Assembly (NCBI GenBank): GCA_963788285.1
Contig: CAWBGB010000014.1
Span: forward strand, 124,001 to 188,000
DNA length: 64,000 bases
Direction of reading: 5' to 3'
Source of the DNA: Alicyclobacillus_A sp963788285
Lineage (GTDB): Bacteria; Bacillota; Bacilli; Alicyclobacillales; Alicyclobacillaceae
The translations under genes and the position numbers were made by a program. The notes under the pieces were generated by a model, which did not search any database, was not told the origin of the DNA, and saw only the letters and a list, made by a program, of their open reading frames with translations. Shown one piece after another: positions 26,719 to 35,766 of the stretch (the stretch's first letter is position 1; each line of letters opens with the position of its first letter).

Positions 26719-27228
26719 CTAATGCAAGAACTCGGTGGGTGGCAGTTGGCCCGTAGTGCCTCCGTCCACCTCAATCGTTTGACCGGGCGCGGGAGTCAGA
26801 AGGTTTGCATTGTCGTGATCCACAGAGATAAACACAGTACTGTTCCCTGCGTTCACAATGGTGATGACGCTATTTTCACGCACGGTGATTTCCAGTTGCG
26901 AAGATGCCATACTTCCCACCGTTTGACCGTTGACCTGTACCTTGACCTGGCTATGATCACCCTCAGGAGCTGCCAACAGCGAAAGCGTGGCCTGTTCGCT
27001 GTTCACACTGGCAGGCACCACGTCTTGTGGCACCGCCACAAATCGACCTGCCACAGCATCCACTTGCTTCCGCACCGTCGGAATGGCCGTAACCAATTGA
27101 ACGACGACCAACATACACAGTAGAGCCCCAGCGACCGGCAACAGCACATCGTCCACTTTGCTAACCAGTTGCCGCCACAACTGCTCTTTCACTGCTTCCT
27201 GAGACTCCTGAACACCTTGACGAGACAT
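26719..27228 (-). CDS. Membrane-anchored protein with extracytoplasmic beta domain, unknown
   Basis: 169 residues. A basic and amphipathic head (residues 1-28) precedes one membrane helix (VLLPVAGALLCMLVVVQLVTAIP, about 29-50) and an outer domain rich in beta-type sequence (LSLLAAPEGDHSQVKVQVNGQTVGSM, ITIVNAGNSTVFISVDH). GAGGTGG lies 7 bases before the ATG at 27228. It lies between the decayed ypfA-like gene and cmk, where B. subtilis has ypfB. It is not recognised as a known family; topology suggests a surface or forespore-membrane role. Confidence 0.6.
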   Translation of the reverse strand: MSRQGVQESQEAVKEQLWRQLVSKVDDVLLPVAGALLCMLVVVQLVTAIPTVRKQVDAVAGRFVAVPQDVVPASVNSEQATLSLLAAPEGDHSQVKVQVNGQTVGSMASSQLEITVRENSVITIVNAGNSTVFISVDHDNANLLTPAPGQTIEVDGGTTGQLPPTEFLH

Positions 27229-27315
27229 AGCAAAACCACCTCTGCCATAGGGTATGCAAAGACAATCCCCAACATGTCCTACCCTCAGAGGTGGTTTCTC
27301 GACCACATGCAACGC

Positions 27316-27749
27316 TTACATCAACGCTCTCTGTCTCGAAAACGTATACTGGATGACGCGCTGACGAACAGATTCTTTCATATTCACAACCTGAAATGGC
27401 CCCACAGCAATTCCCTTTTCATTTCTTTCGGACACTCGAATGACAACAGACTTATCCACTGGGAAGTCCCCCTGTGGAAGTGTAAACTTCTTCTCGACCA
27501 TGAGACCCTGAAGCAAGATCACTTGGCGTGGCAGGTACAGGGCGATTCCGCTGCCACTGATGTCAACACTTCCGCGTGTTTGGGAACGCCGTCGCTGTTG
27601 TAGTCCAATCGAACCGGCAAAATTGCAGCCACACGGACAAATTCCCGGCGCTGTTAACGAGTGACTGCCCCAGGTGGACGGTGCACCACGCACCGTCCAT
27701 ACCCGGATGATCTGACTTGCAGAGATTGTCTAAGCCGAATGGTTGTCAC
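27316..27749 (-). pseudogene. Decayed PilZ-domain (YpfA-like) c-di-GMP receptor gene
   Basis: The two c-di-GMP-binding motifs of one PilZ domain are in different frames. QRREFVRVAAILPVRLDYN, with the RxxxR motif, is in the frame that starts at the GTG at 27749 and is preceded in frame by a TAA at 27656-27654. RGSVDISGSGIALYLPR, with DxSxxG, is in another frame that runs to 27316. A frameshift near 27575-27600 and a stop are therefore needed, and the usual N-terminal barrel (about 90 residues) has shrunk to about 30 codons. YpfA inhibits motility on c-di-GMP binding in B. subtilis and sits beside cmk/ypeB there, as here. Confidence 0.75.
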
Positions 27750-27828
27750 CGTCCCTTACCCCCTAAAGCTCTGAGCCCATTATAAAGGAAGGGAAAAAAG
27801 GAGGAAGGGTCGGTCAGAACACCACGTA

Positions 27829-29136
27829 CTAAGTCAATTGTTCAATGGATAGCTCTTTTCCAGTATTCGCATTCATGTACACACAGTACGTCTCATGGTT
27901 CTCCGTACCGTAGAATGCAACCGCCGGTTGATAATGTTGGTGCTCATCCAGCACAATTACCTGTCGCTCCATCCCAACTTCGAAATTCGGATTGAGTTTT
28001 GCACGGAGTGCAGCGGTCGAATACTTTCGCGGTGGAACGTTGGTCACTGGATAGTAATAGTAGTTGTTCGCATCGTACCCCACGATACTTCCTGTATCGA
28101 GCGCGACTTTCATGGCGATGCCCTGACTGATTACCAACGATTTATCCGGCCGCTCTGGCGCGTACACGAAGTAGCCGATGCCGTCAAACTGATTTGACTG
28201 GATCAACTGGACCGCCGGAAACCCATGCACGGCCAACCATTGATGTGCTTTGTTTTGAGCATCCGCAAAATCGTAGTCGCCTGTTTTCGGCATATGGCGA
28301 ATGTTGAAGGACAGCACGTGCCCCCCATCCTCGCTCACCGTGGCCGTCAAGGCTCCACTCGGGGTAGAGCCAGTGATAATGTATTCCGGTCGATAGGCAC
28401 CGGATTGCGTCTTTTGCGACTTTAACTGCGTGGTGTTCGTCAGATTCAGCATACTTCTGACAGCCTGAATCGCTGCTGCTTGCGATACGGTCGGCTGTTT
28501 CTCCATAGCGAAGGACTTACCACGCTGCAACGACGAAGGAGAGTCTTGGGATTCGACGAACGCAGTCGTCGCTGTGTCCATGCGCCGAAATCCGTCCACG
28601 ACCTGATTGTCACGTTGGTTCTTCAGCAGCGCCTCATTCACAGCCTGCCAACGAACCTGATTGTTCAACACCTGTCCTTGGATACGGGCCAGACTCTGAG
28701 AAATGTTTCCGGCTTGTGAATACATTTGTTGAAGTTTGTCATGAACATCAGCGCGCGTCGGACTCGCGCCTGTATCCATCCAGGTGTCTGTCTGATGACT
28801 CACAACAGACAAGAACTTTTGCGTATTGTGCATCGGCATCAAGTCAAACGGCAACTTTCCGACTTCTGTTTCGGCCGCGTACCCCAGCCGCCAGACATTC
28901 CGCAAATGTGCCTGGAACGCGGTACTGTCGCCGCTGATCATGGATTTCCCAAGTTCCTTTTGCAGCCAGTCGATGTTATTCGCAAGTGCGTGAAAATTCG
29001 AGTTATACTGGTTTTCGTTTTGTAGCGCTAACGCTTGTCGCTGTTGGTATTGATTATACCCCCACCAGCCAACGCCACTGCCAATGAGCACCAATCCGAG
29101 AATGGGAATGGCGAACCACGTCGTCCTGTGCAGCAC
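27829..29136 (-). CDS. ypeB: Germination protein YpeB
   Basis: About 435 residues. A single N-terminal membrane helix (WFAIPILGLVLIGSGVGWWG) precedes a long helical YPEB region and C-terminal PepSY-like repeats (AHQWLAVHGFPAVQLIQ, YEYVYYPVTNVPPRKYS region). YpeB holds SleB in the dormant spore and restrains it until germination. I favour the GTG at 29136, with GAGGGGG 8 bases upstream, over the longer start at 29178, which would overlap sleB. The pair sleB-ypeB is in the normal order and same operon. Confidence 0.93.
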   Translation of the reverse strand: MLHRTTWFAIPILGLVLIGSGVGWWGYNQYQQRQALALQNENQYNSNFHALANNIDWLQKELGKSMISGDSTAFQAHLRNVWRLGYAAETEVGKLPFDLMPMHNTQKFLSVVSHQTDTWMDTGASPTRADVHDKLQQMYSQAGNISQSLARIQGQVLNNQVRWQAVNEALLKNQRDNQVVDGFRRMDTATTAFVESQDSPSSLQRGKSFAMEKQPTVSQAAAIQAVRSMLNLTNTTQLKSQKTQSGAYRPEYIITGSTPSGALTATVSEDGGHVLSFNIRHMPKTGDYDFADAQNKAHQWLAVHGFPAVQLIQSNQFDGIGYFVYAPERPDKSLVISQGIAMKVALDTGSIVGYDANNYYYYPVTNVPPRKYSTAALRAKLNPNFEVGMERQVIVLDEHQHYQPAVAFYGTENHETYCVYMNANTGKELSIEQLT

Positions 29137-29152
29137 TTTTTCAGCCCCCTCG

Positions 29153-29917
29153 CTACCTACAGAAGATGTGTTTCCCAATCTTTATAATTTGCGGTCGCGA
29201 CCAAATCCAAGCGCTTGTGGCTGTTGCAGGGTTGAAGTAGTACACGGCTCCGTGCGACGGATCCCAGCCATTCACCGCATCGATTACGGCTCGCATTGCC
29301 TCCGCATCGGGTTGCAAGTTGACTTGTCCATCGGCGACACAGGTAAATGCACCCGGTTGGTAGACGATGGCAGGGATAGCGTGTGGAAACCTCGGATCGC
29401 GCAGGCGGTTCAATATGACCGCGGCAATCGCGACTTGCCCTTCAAACGGCTCGCCTCGCGCTTCACCGTACACGACGTGTTGCATGAGTTGTAGGTCTGA
29501 TTGACTCAAGCCGATTGCTGTCGGAATCGGCGTAGTCGACGAGGAGAAAGACTGACTGTTCCCTCCCGACTGGGCAGCGGGTGTATAGCGCCATCCCGCC
29601 GATGCAGCAACCAGTTTCTGTTTCGTCTTCAGGTTAACGAATCCAGTCACTGGAAGGCCAAACTGGAATTGAAAATTGCGCACAGACCAGTACGTGTTCC
29701 ATCCAAAAACTCCGTCAATTTTCCCGTGATAATATCCAATAAAGTGCAAACGATTTTGTAACTCGTACACGTCGTAACCCTGGCTACCGTACATCAAATT
29801 GCGTGCGGTAAAAGCATCGGCAACAGGGAGCACTTGATTGCTGGATAACAACGGAGAGATGAAAGACAAGGTCAACACAATGCTCGCGACAACTCGCACA
29901 AACTTTTGTCTACGCAT
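29153..29917 (-). CDS. sleB: Spore cortex-lytic enzyme SleB
   Basis: 254 residues: an N-terminal signal (VVASIVLTLSFISPLL), a peptidoglycan-binding repeat (LMYGSQGYDVYELQNRLHFIGYYHGKIDGVFG) and a C-terminal Hydrolase_2 lytic transglycosylase domain (VVYGEARGEPFEGQVAIAAVILNRL). SleB cleaves cortex peptidoglycan during germination and depends on YpeB. The start at 29917 has GGGAGGAG about 10 bases upstream. The stop lies 16 bases before the chosen ypeB start. Confidence 0.96.
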   Translation of the reverse strand: MRRQKFVRVVASIVLTLSFISPLLSSNQVLPVADAFTARNLMYGSQGYDVYELQNRLHFIGYYHGKIDGVFGWNTYWSVRNFQFQFGLPVTGFVNLKTKQKLVAASAGWRYTPAAQSGGNSQSFSSSTTPIPTAIGLSQSDLQLMQHVVYGEARGEPFEGQVAIAAVILNRLRDPRFPHAIPAIVYQPGAFTCVADGQVNLQPDAEAMRAVIDAVNGWDPSHGAVYYFNPATATSAWIWSRPQIIKIGKHIFCR

Positions 29918-29976
29918 CGGAACGTAACTCCTCCCACCGGATTCAAAGTCACGACATGGAGTATTGTTCCTTAGAC

Positions 29977-30014
29977 AAAAAGAAATATGCCTGTCCAAAT
30001 TGGACAGGCATATT
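29977..30014 (-). terminator. Terminator of the small zinc-ribbon gene
   Basis: A 14-bp perfect inverted repeat (AATATGCCTGTCCA / TGGACAGGCATATT) with a 3-base loop, followed on the minus strand by a T-rich run. It lies 16 bases after the stop at 30030 and just ahead of sleB. Confidence 0.85.
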
Positions 30015-30029
30015 GCAACTTACTTTAGA

Positions 30030-30194
30030 TTAGTTCAATGGTTCAATGTCGAAATCCTCTTCATTGTCGCAAAGACAACGCTTAAATCCGGTTTCAATGT
30101 GGCCGCGTGGGTCACGTACACCACGAAGAATGAACGTCTCACCACATTTGCGGCACCGAATATGGACCTTCACGCGCTGGTTGGGCAAGACCAT
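30030..30194 (-). CDS. Small zinc-ribbon protein (54 aa)
   Basis: A short protein with two cysteine pairs, IRCRKCGETF and KRCLCDNE, spaced to bind one zinc ion as a ribbon. The N-terminus is MVLPNQRVKVH. An in-frame extension to 30236 exists, but GGGAGTGAGAG precedes the ATG at 30194. Small CxxC ribbon proteins of this kind are common in bacilli and usually lack known function. A strong terminator follows, so it is a single-gene unit. Confidence 0.65.
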   Translation of the reverse strand: MVLPNQRVKVHIRCRKCGETFILRGVRDPRGHIETGFKRCLCDNEEDFDIEPLN

Positions 30195-30364
30195 GTTGTC
30201 TCTCACTCCCTCAGACGTTAGTGTCTCCGACCGCATTTATTTTGTACCCCCTAATTCGTGATAAATCCATAACAGTATCGTCGGTGCTGTGAAAAGATAA
30301 ACTTTCCAGCACCCGCTAATTGATTCGTCAGAGGTCTAGAATTTCCTGCATAGATGAGAAAATC

Positions 30365-31651
30365 TCAGACCCATCCACGCCATCTTGCCGACTCAGCCAT
30401 ACGGCGAACTCCCACCATGTACGCCGCAAGTCGCATGTCTACACCGTATTTGCGAGCGGCTTCGTATACCGTGTGGAAGCTTTTCTGCATCAAATCGACC
30501 AGCTCTTTGTCGATTTCCTCTTCCGACCAATAATACCCTTGATTGTTTTGAACCCATTCAAAGTAGGAAACAATTACTCCACCCGAATTTCCCAGAACAT
30601 CAGGGACAATGAGTACGCCTTTGTCCGTGAGAATTTTGGTGGCGGCTGTAGTGGTGGGACCATTGGCTGCCTCCACAATCACGCTCGCCTTCACATTTGC
30701 GGCGTTATCTTTGGTAATCTGATTTTCAATCGCTGCCGGAACGAGGATGTCGCAATCCTGCTCTAATAATTCCTTGTTGGTTATCGTGTCCTCAAATAGC
30801 TTGGTCACTGTACCAAATGAGTCCCGCTGTTCCAGCAATTCCGGGATGTTCAGTCCGTTGCTGTCATATAACGCTCCGTATGCATCCGAGATACCAACCA
30901 CTTTCGCACCCGAGTCGTACATGAACTTCGCTAAATAGCTCCCTGCATTGCCGAACCCCTGTATAATCACCCGAGCGCCTTGGAGCGAGATGTTTTTGAC
31001 CTTGGCCGCTTCTTCAATACATATTGCAACGCCTCGGGCAGTCGCGCTTTCCCGCCCTTTGCTACCGCCGAGTACAATCGGCTTTCCAGTAATAAATCCA
31101 GGCGAATCAAATTCGCGGATATGTGAGTATTCATCCATCATCCAGGCCATATTTTGCGAGTTACTGAACACGTCCGGCGCCGGAATGTCCTTCGTGGGAC
31201 CGACGATTTGGCTGATGGCACGCACATATGCTCGACTCAACCGTTCAATTTCTGAGAAGGACATGGTCCGCGGATCGCAGACAATTCCTCCCTTACCTCC
31301 ACCGTATGGCAGATTCGCGATACCGCACTTGATGGACATCCAAATGGAGAGTGCCCGAATCTCGTCCTCCGTCACGTCCGGATGGAGTCGAATGCCACCT
31401 TTGGTCGGGCCTACTGCATCGTTGTGTTGGGCGCGATATCCAGTGAATACCTGGACCGAGCCATCGTCCATGCGTACAGGAAACCTCACCGTTAGTACGC
31501 GTAATGGTTCCTTCAACAGCTCATACATTGCCGAGTCATAACCGAGGCGAGTCAGTGCCTCGAGGATGATTGCTTGTGTGCTCGTCAGGACGTCCAGATT
31601 TTCCTTATCTGAGTCTGATATAGCTGGAGCGTTGCTCTGACTGATTGCCAT
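30365..31651 (-). CDS. gudB: NAD-specific glutamate dehydrogenase
   Basis: 428 residues of the Glu/Leu/Phe/Val dehydrogenase family. KGGIRLHPDVTEDEIRALSIWMSIKC and LPYGGGKGGIVCDPR hold the substrate and catalytic lysines, and VIIQGFGNAGSYLAKF is the Rossmann loop. It oxidises glutamate to 2-oxoglutarate. The position beside sleB-ypeB matches gudB in B. subtilis; rocG-type paralogues cannot be excluded. AAAGGTGG lies about 12 bases before the ATG. No duplicated codons of the cryptic gudB kind are evident. Confidence 0.93.
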   Translation of the reverse strand: MAISQSNAPAISDSDKENLDVLTSTQAIILEALTRLGYDSAMYELLKEPLRVLTVRFPVRMDDGSVQVFTGYRAQHNDAVGPTKGGIRLHPDVTEDEIRALSIWMSIKCGIANLPYGGGKGGIVCDPRTMSFSEIERLSRAYVRAISQIVGPTKDIPAPDVFSNSQNMAWMMDEYSHIREFDSPGFITGKPIVLGGSKGRESATARGVAICIEEAAKVKNISLQGARVIIQGFGNAGSYLAKFMYDSGAKVVGISDAYGALYDSNGLNIPELLEQRDSFGTVTKLFEDTITNKELLEQDCDILVPAAIENQITKDNAANVKASVIVEAANGPTTTAATKILTDKGVLIVPDVLGNSGGVIVSYFEWVQNNQGYYWSEEEIDKELVDLMQKSFHTVYEAARKYGVDMRLAAYMVGVRRMAESARWRGWV

Positions 31652-31831
31652 AATTTGAAAACCACCTTTAATAAACTGGTATGTAAGCCGCCATCAGTAT
31701 ACATCTTCGCTCTTCGATGTTCAAAGCCTTCTGCACATCCAGGATTAATTTTAAGCAACAGTGGCACACTGACCTCACCGTTTGTGCTTATTTTGTGCGA
31801 AGCATACCTGATAACAAGGAGGCTTTCGCTA

Positions 31832-33097
31832 GTGAAACAGCGTTCACCCTGGTTGCTTGTCATCATTCTGAGTCTGGTTCCGTTGCTCATGGTTCTCGGC
31901 AATTCCATCCTCATTCCGGGTATGCCGGAGATGCAATCCAAGATGCACGCGACGAAACTTCAAGTGAGTTTATTGATCACCATGTTTTCCGTCCCTGCTG
32001 GCATCGTCATTCCTTTTGCCGGGTTTTTGTCGGATAGAATCGGTCGGAAGTGGGTCATCGTTCCGTCGATGCTCCTGTTTGGTATTGGTGGTCTCGTTGC
32101 CGGTTTCGCATCGTGGTGGGTCGCAAAGCCTTATACCCTGGTCTTAGTCGGACGTGTCATTCAAGGTATTGGCGCATCCGGTACTGCTCCCATCGCCATG
32201 GCGTTTTTGGGTGACTTATTTCAAGGGGAAATGCGAAGCAAAGCGCTGGGTGTCAACGAAGCCGGGAACGCGTTCGGCAAAGTCATCAGTCCCATCTTGG
32301 GTGCAGCCGTGGCCCTCATTGCCTGGTTCGCTGTCTTCTTTATCTTTCCAGTATTGTGTGTTCCGTTGGCCGCAGCGGTCTGGTGGTTGGTCCCGGAAAA
32401 TAACAAGAGTGAAGCGAAGACTCAATCTGTCACAGAGTATTTGAAATCATTAGCCTCTGTGGCCAAACGAGAGGGACGTTGGCTGAGCGTCGCCTATCTC
32501 TGTGGTGCAACAGCACTGTTTACATTGTTTGGAGTATTGTTTTACTTGTCCGATTTACTCGAATCGAAATACAAAATGGACGGTGTGCTCAAAGGACTGG
32601 TACTGGCGATTCCACTATTGGTACTAAGCACGACATCGTATATTACAGGCGCACTCATCAAGAAGAAAAAGATCCTCATGAAGTGGTTGCTGGTCAGCGG
32701 ATTTGTTGTACTTGCCGCCAGTGTCCTAACGGCGACTTGGTCGACCAAGAATGCCTGGTTGCTGGTCGGATTGATGTCCGTAAGCGCCATCGGCACTGGA
32801 CTTGTGCTTCCGTGTTTGAACATGCTGATTACCTCCGCAGTCAAGCAGGAAAACAGAGGTGTGGTGACAAGTTTCTACGGTAGTGTTCGGTTTCTCGGTG
32901 TGGCATTTGGCCCACCCGTGTTCACCTGGTTGTTGAGCATCTCAACACCCGTCATGTTTATCTCTGTCGCATGCTTAGCTGCGGTGTGCGGGGTTCTGGC
33001 TGTGCTGTTTGTCCATCCTGAGAAGGGAACATCTGACAAGGGTCCAACTCCCGTGAAGCGACCTACGCTGCCGTCTCGACACAAGGCCCGGACGTAA
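31832..33097 (+). CDS. MFS multidrug-type exporter
   Basis: 421 residues with about 12 membrane helices. The start (ILSLVPLLMVLGNSILIPGMPEM) and motif A (GFLSDRIGRKWVIVP) mark an MFS drug:proton antiporter of the DHA1 type, close to the bacillar YfmO-like group. AAGGAGG lies 9 bases before the GTG at 31832; a 59-codon in-frame extension has no ribosome site and runs over the gudB promoter side. A DUF441 gene follows 44 bases downstream and is probably co-transcribed. Confidence 0.87.
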   Translation: MKQRSPWLLVIILSLVPLLMVLGNSILIPGMPEMQSKMHATKLQVSLLITMFSVPAGIVIPFAGFLSDRIGRKWVIVPSMLLFGIGGLVAGFASWWVAKPYTLVLVGRVIQGIGASGTAPIAMAFLGDLFQGEMRSKALGVNEAGNAFGKVISPILGAAVALIAWFAVFFIFPVLCVPLAAAVWWLVPENNKSEAKTQSVTEYLKSLASVAKREGRWLSVAYLCGATALFTLFGVLFYLSDLLESKYKMDGVLKGLVLAIPLLVLSTTSYITGALIKKKKILMKWLLVSGFVVLAASVLTATWSTKNAWLLVGLMSVSAIGTGLVLPCLNMLITSAVKQENRGVVTSFYGSVRFLGVAFGPPVFTWLLSISTPVMFISVACLAAVCGVLAVLFVHPEKGTSDKGPTPVKRPTLPSRHKART

Positions 33098-33141
33098 TGT
33101 TCATGAGCCTCGTCACCGATGAATATCAATAGTGAGGACAA

Positions 33142-33621
33142 GTGGTTGGGAGGCACAAGCCATTGCTAACCCCCGATATTCTCCTCATTATTTTTATCAT
33201 CGTAGGCGTGGTGGGCAGGGTCAGTATCATTTCGGTAGCTGCCAGTTTACTCCTTGTCATGCGCATGCTCAGCATAGGACGCTTTTTCCCGATGGTGGAA
33301 CGCAGAAGTCTAGAACTGGGTCTTTTGTTTCTGATGGTGTCCATTCTCGTCCCACTTGCAAGCGGTAAAATTGAAGCACGCGACATGATGAAGAGCATTT
33401 TCAGTCCACTCGGGATTATCACGATTCTCGCCGGCGTCGTGGCGACCATCATCAACGCGAAAGGCCTTGAGTTATTGCAGATGTATCCTTCTCTGCTGAT
33501 TTGCGTTGTGATAGGGAGCGTCGTAGGCATTGTTTTGTTCGGGGGTATGCCTGTGGGTCCTCTGATGGCCACAGCCATCGCCGCTCTCGTCATTTCCATT
33601 TACCAAAAGTTCCACGGCTAA
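33142..33621 (+). CDS. DUF441 / UPF0756 membrane protein
   Basis: 159 residues with five hydrophobic segments. The pattern ILVPLASGKIEARDM, SPLGIITILAGVVATIINAKGLELL and GSVVGIVLFGGMPVGPLMATAIAALV is that of UPF0756 (B. subtilis YtwI). Function unknown. It follows the MFS gene on the same strand. A GTG at 33142 begins a good match; few residues would be lost if a later start were used. Confidence 0.85.
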   Translation: MVGRHKPLLTPDILLIIFIIVGVVGRVSIISVAASLLLVMRMLSIGRFFPMVERRSLELGLLFLMVSILVPLASGKIEARDMMKSIFSPLGIITILAGVVATIINAKGLELLQMYPSLLICVVIGSVVGIVLFGGMPVGPLMATAIAALVISIYQKFHG

Positions 33622-33622
33622 G

Positions 33623-33650
33623 AAAAATCCCCGGAGAAACATCCCCGGGG
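33623..33650. terminator. Terminator between convergent DUF441 gene and mecA
   Basis: CCCCGG pairs with CCGGGG over a 10-base loop, with TTTTT following on the minus strand. It serves mecA, whose stop is at 33669, and perhaps both directions. Confidence 0.8.
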
Positions 33651-33668
33651 TCTTATGCCTTATATCTC

Positions 33669-34262
33669 TTACAAAGGGAACAACTCAACCAGTTGACGAA
33701 TGGTGTCATCCTGCAGAATGAGTTTCCCGTATTCATCCAAGACCGCTTTCGTAACCTCTGAATACTCCCCGTACTCGTGAAGGATGGCCCATACACCGTC
33801 ATACACCATGTCGCCAACGGAGTTTTCGTCGATAAACAGGTGGTACGCCCCTTGGTATTGGTACAAACAAGCCTCTACATCGTGTTCATATAGGGCGTGT
33901 GCTACGCGGACCACCTCTTCAAAGTCGGAAAACCGGAAGACGAACGTCGAGTAATACGTGATGTTTACTTCCACACCTGGATCATCGTCGTCCGATTCGG
34001 ATTTCGGCTGCCCAGGAAGACTCGGAACGCGCGTAACAATCACGACAACCCCTTCGGTGGGCATAGTGAACGCTTCTACGGAAATGGGCCCTGCAATTTC
34101 AAAACCAACTTCTTCGTACGCAGTCTCCATCATGTCCCAAAACAACTCTTGGACCTTGCGTCCATTTTGCCATATCTCATCGCGGTCAATGCCGCGTTCT
34201 TCGAGATCGTCGTAACTGATAAAAATTCTCACTTTGTCCTTAGCAATTCGCTCCACCCGCAT
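33669..34262 (-). CDS. mecA: Adaptor protein MecA
   Basis: 197 residues. The N-terminal target-binding domain starts MRVERIAKDKVRIFISYDDLEERGID and the C-terminal ClpC-binding domain contains FRFSDFEEVVRVAHAL and LYQYQGAYHLFID, with acidic linker between. MecA feeds substrates such as ComK to the ClpCP protease in the cytosol. GGGAGACGA precedes the ATG. Single gene with its own terminator. Confidence 0.95.
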   Translation of the reverse strand: MRVERIAKDKVRIFISYDDLEERGIDRDEIWQNGRKVQELFWDMMETAYEEVGFEIAGPISVEAFTMPTEGVVVIVTRVPSLPGQPKSESDDDDPGVEVNITYYSTFVFRFSDFEEVVRVAHALYEHDVEACLYQYQGAYHLFIDENSVGDMVYDGVWAILHEYGEYSEVTKAVLDEYGKLILQDDTIRQLVELFPL

Positions 34263-34345
34263 TCGTCTCCCTCCGTTTCTGCCCGAGGATCACTTGGTGA
34301 AGACGGGCGTGAATACGATGCAACGTATTCATCCCCATTATATTG

Positions 34346-35725
34346 CTACAGCGTATTCGCCAATTCTAACATTGCGTGAGCGTATATCTGAATACAGCGA
34401 AAATAATCATCCAAATTCCACGACTCGTCCGCCTGGTGAGCGCAGTCAGGTTGCCCGGGAAACTGCGGGCCAAACGCAACTGCGTTTGGAATAGCCCGTG
34501 CGTATGTTGCCCCTCCGATGGTGAGTGGCGTTGCGTCCTCGCCAACTTCCTCGCGATAGACCTTCTGCAATACTTGAATCACTGGACTGTCCAACGGCAT
34601 GTACAGCGGTGGCAGGTTGTGAACCGTGTGAACATTCCACTTGTCCGATACGTATTCGCGGCACGTCTTTACTACCTGGTCCACAGTCATGTCAATCGGA
34701 TAGCGAATGTTAAACATCAGTTGGTATTCACCGTCACGCAGAGCCGCTAACCCCAGATTACTTGTCAGACTCCCTGTCACGTCGTCCGACGCCGCGATCC
34801 CTAGATTTTTCCCGTCTGGATCTTGTCCAGCAATGAACCGCCACATGGAAGCGTTCGAAACAGGTTGTGACGACAACAGTTGTGCGAGCATCACGATTGC
34901 ATTTACACCCTTGTGTGGCATGCTGCCATGCGCCGAGAGGCCTCGCACAATAATCTGAACATGCACCCCTTGCAAGTCGACATCCACTTCAATCTGCCGC
35001 GCTCTAGCATCCCGGCGGATCTTTTGCTCCCATTCCTGAGCTGCCGTTTCGGAATGACAATCGACCACCGCCATGGCGTAATCAGGCACCATATTGTCGC
35101 GGTAGCCGCCCTCGAAGCGGATGACCTGCGGGTTCATGGAATCTGCATCTGCTTTCACGCTTACGCAGATGGTGCATACTCCTTTTTCCGCATAGATCAT
35201 TGGAAAATCAGCGTCCGGTACAAAACCACCAAGCGGCAACTGTTCGTGCTTAAAGTAATAGTTCATGCAATCCCAATCGGACTCTTCGTCCAATCCGAAG
35301 ATCAAGCGGATTTTGCGCCGGGGCCGATACCCGAGTTCCTTCAGCGCGACCAGCGCCCAAAACGCGCTCATGGCTGGTCCCTTGTCGTCTATTGCGCCGC
35401 GTGCAAACACCTTACCATCATGTATTTCTGCGCCGTAAGGTGGATAGGTCCACCCCTCCCCCTCAGGGACAACGTCTAAGTGCGACAGCACAGCAATGTA
35501 TTCATCCCCGGAGCCAAATTCCACGTGTCCGGCGTAGCCATCTACGTTTTTCACTGTGAATCCGTGCTGTTCTCCAAGGCTGAGCATGTACTCTAACGCC
35601 GTCCCTACATGCAAGCCAAAAGGGTATTTCGGCGTTGCCGGTCCTTTGACACTAGGAATTCGCAACAGGGTTTGCAAAGTTGTAAGCATTTCCTCTCGGT
35701 GCTGTTGCACGTACGTTTCAAACAT
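34346..35725 (-). CDS. pepV: Sapep-type dipeptidase (PepV family)
   Basis: 459 residues of the M20 family. Metal and catalytic residues lie in VLSHLDVVPEGEGW, ARGAIDDKGPAMSAFWAL and FGLDEESDWDCMNYYF; an LID domain is inserted between the two halves, as in PepV. It cleaves dipeptides in the cytosol with zinc or manganese. Length is typical. It is read toward mecA and starts 41 bases after the ccpA stop. Confidence 0.92.
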   Translation of the reverse strand: MFETYVQQHREEMLTTLQTLLRIPSVKGPATPKYPFGLHVGTALEYMLSLGEQHGFTVKNVDGYAGHVEFGSGDEYIAVLSHLDVVPEGEGWTYPPYGAEIHDGKVFARGAIDDKGPAMSAFWALVALKELGYRPRRKIRLIFGLDEESDWDCMNYYFKHEQLPLGGFVPDADFPMIYAEKGVCTICVSVKADADSMNPQVIRFEGGYRDNMVPDYAMAVVDCHSETAAQEWEQKIRRDARARQIEVDVDLQGVHVQIIVRGLSAHGSMPHKGVNAIVMLAQLLSSQPVSNASMWRFIAGQDPDGKNLGIAASDDVTGSLTSNLGLAALRDGEYQLMFNIRYPIDMTVDQVVKTCREYVSDKWNVHTVHNLPPLYMPLDSPVIQVLQKVYREEVGEDATPLTIGGATYARAIPNAVAFGPQFPGQPDCAHQADESWNLDDYFRCIQIYAHAMLELANTL

Positions 35726-35744
35726 GCTGTGCCCTCCATTGTGA

Positions 35745-35762
35745 ACAAGGAATCTTCCTTGT
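35745..35762. repeat. Inverted repeat between ccpA and pepV
   Basis: ACAAGGAA and TTCCTTGT with a 2-base centre lie between the ccpA stop and the pepV start. There is no T run, so it may be a weak terminator or an operator for pepV. Seen directly; role unknown. Confidence 0.4.
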
Positions 35763-35766
35763 CAAG

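Noticed and set aside
26544..26774. 77-codon extension of cmk
   Set aside because: It crosses an intrinsic terminator and precedes the universal start MSHINIAIDGPAGAGK.
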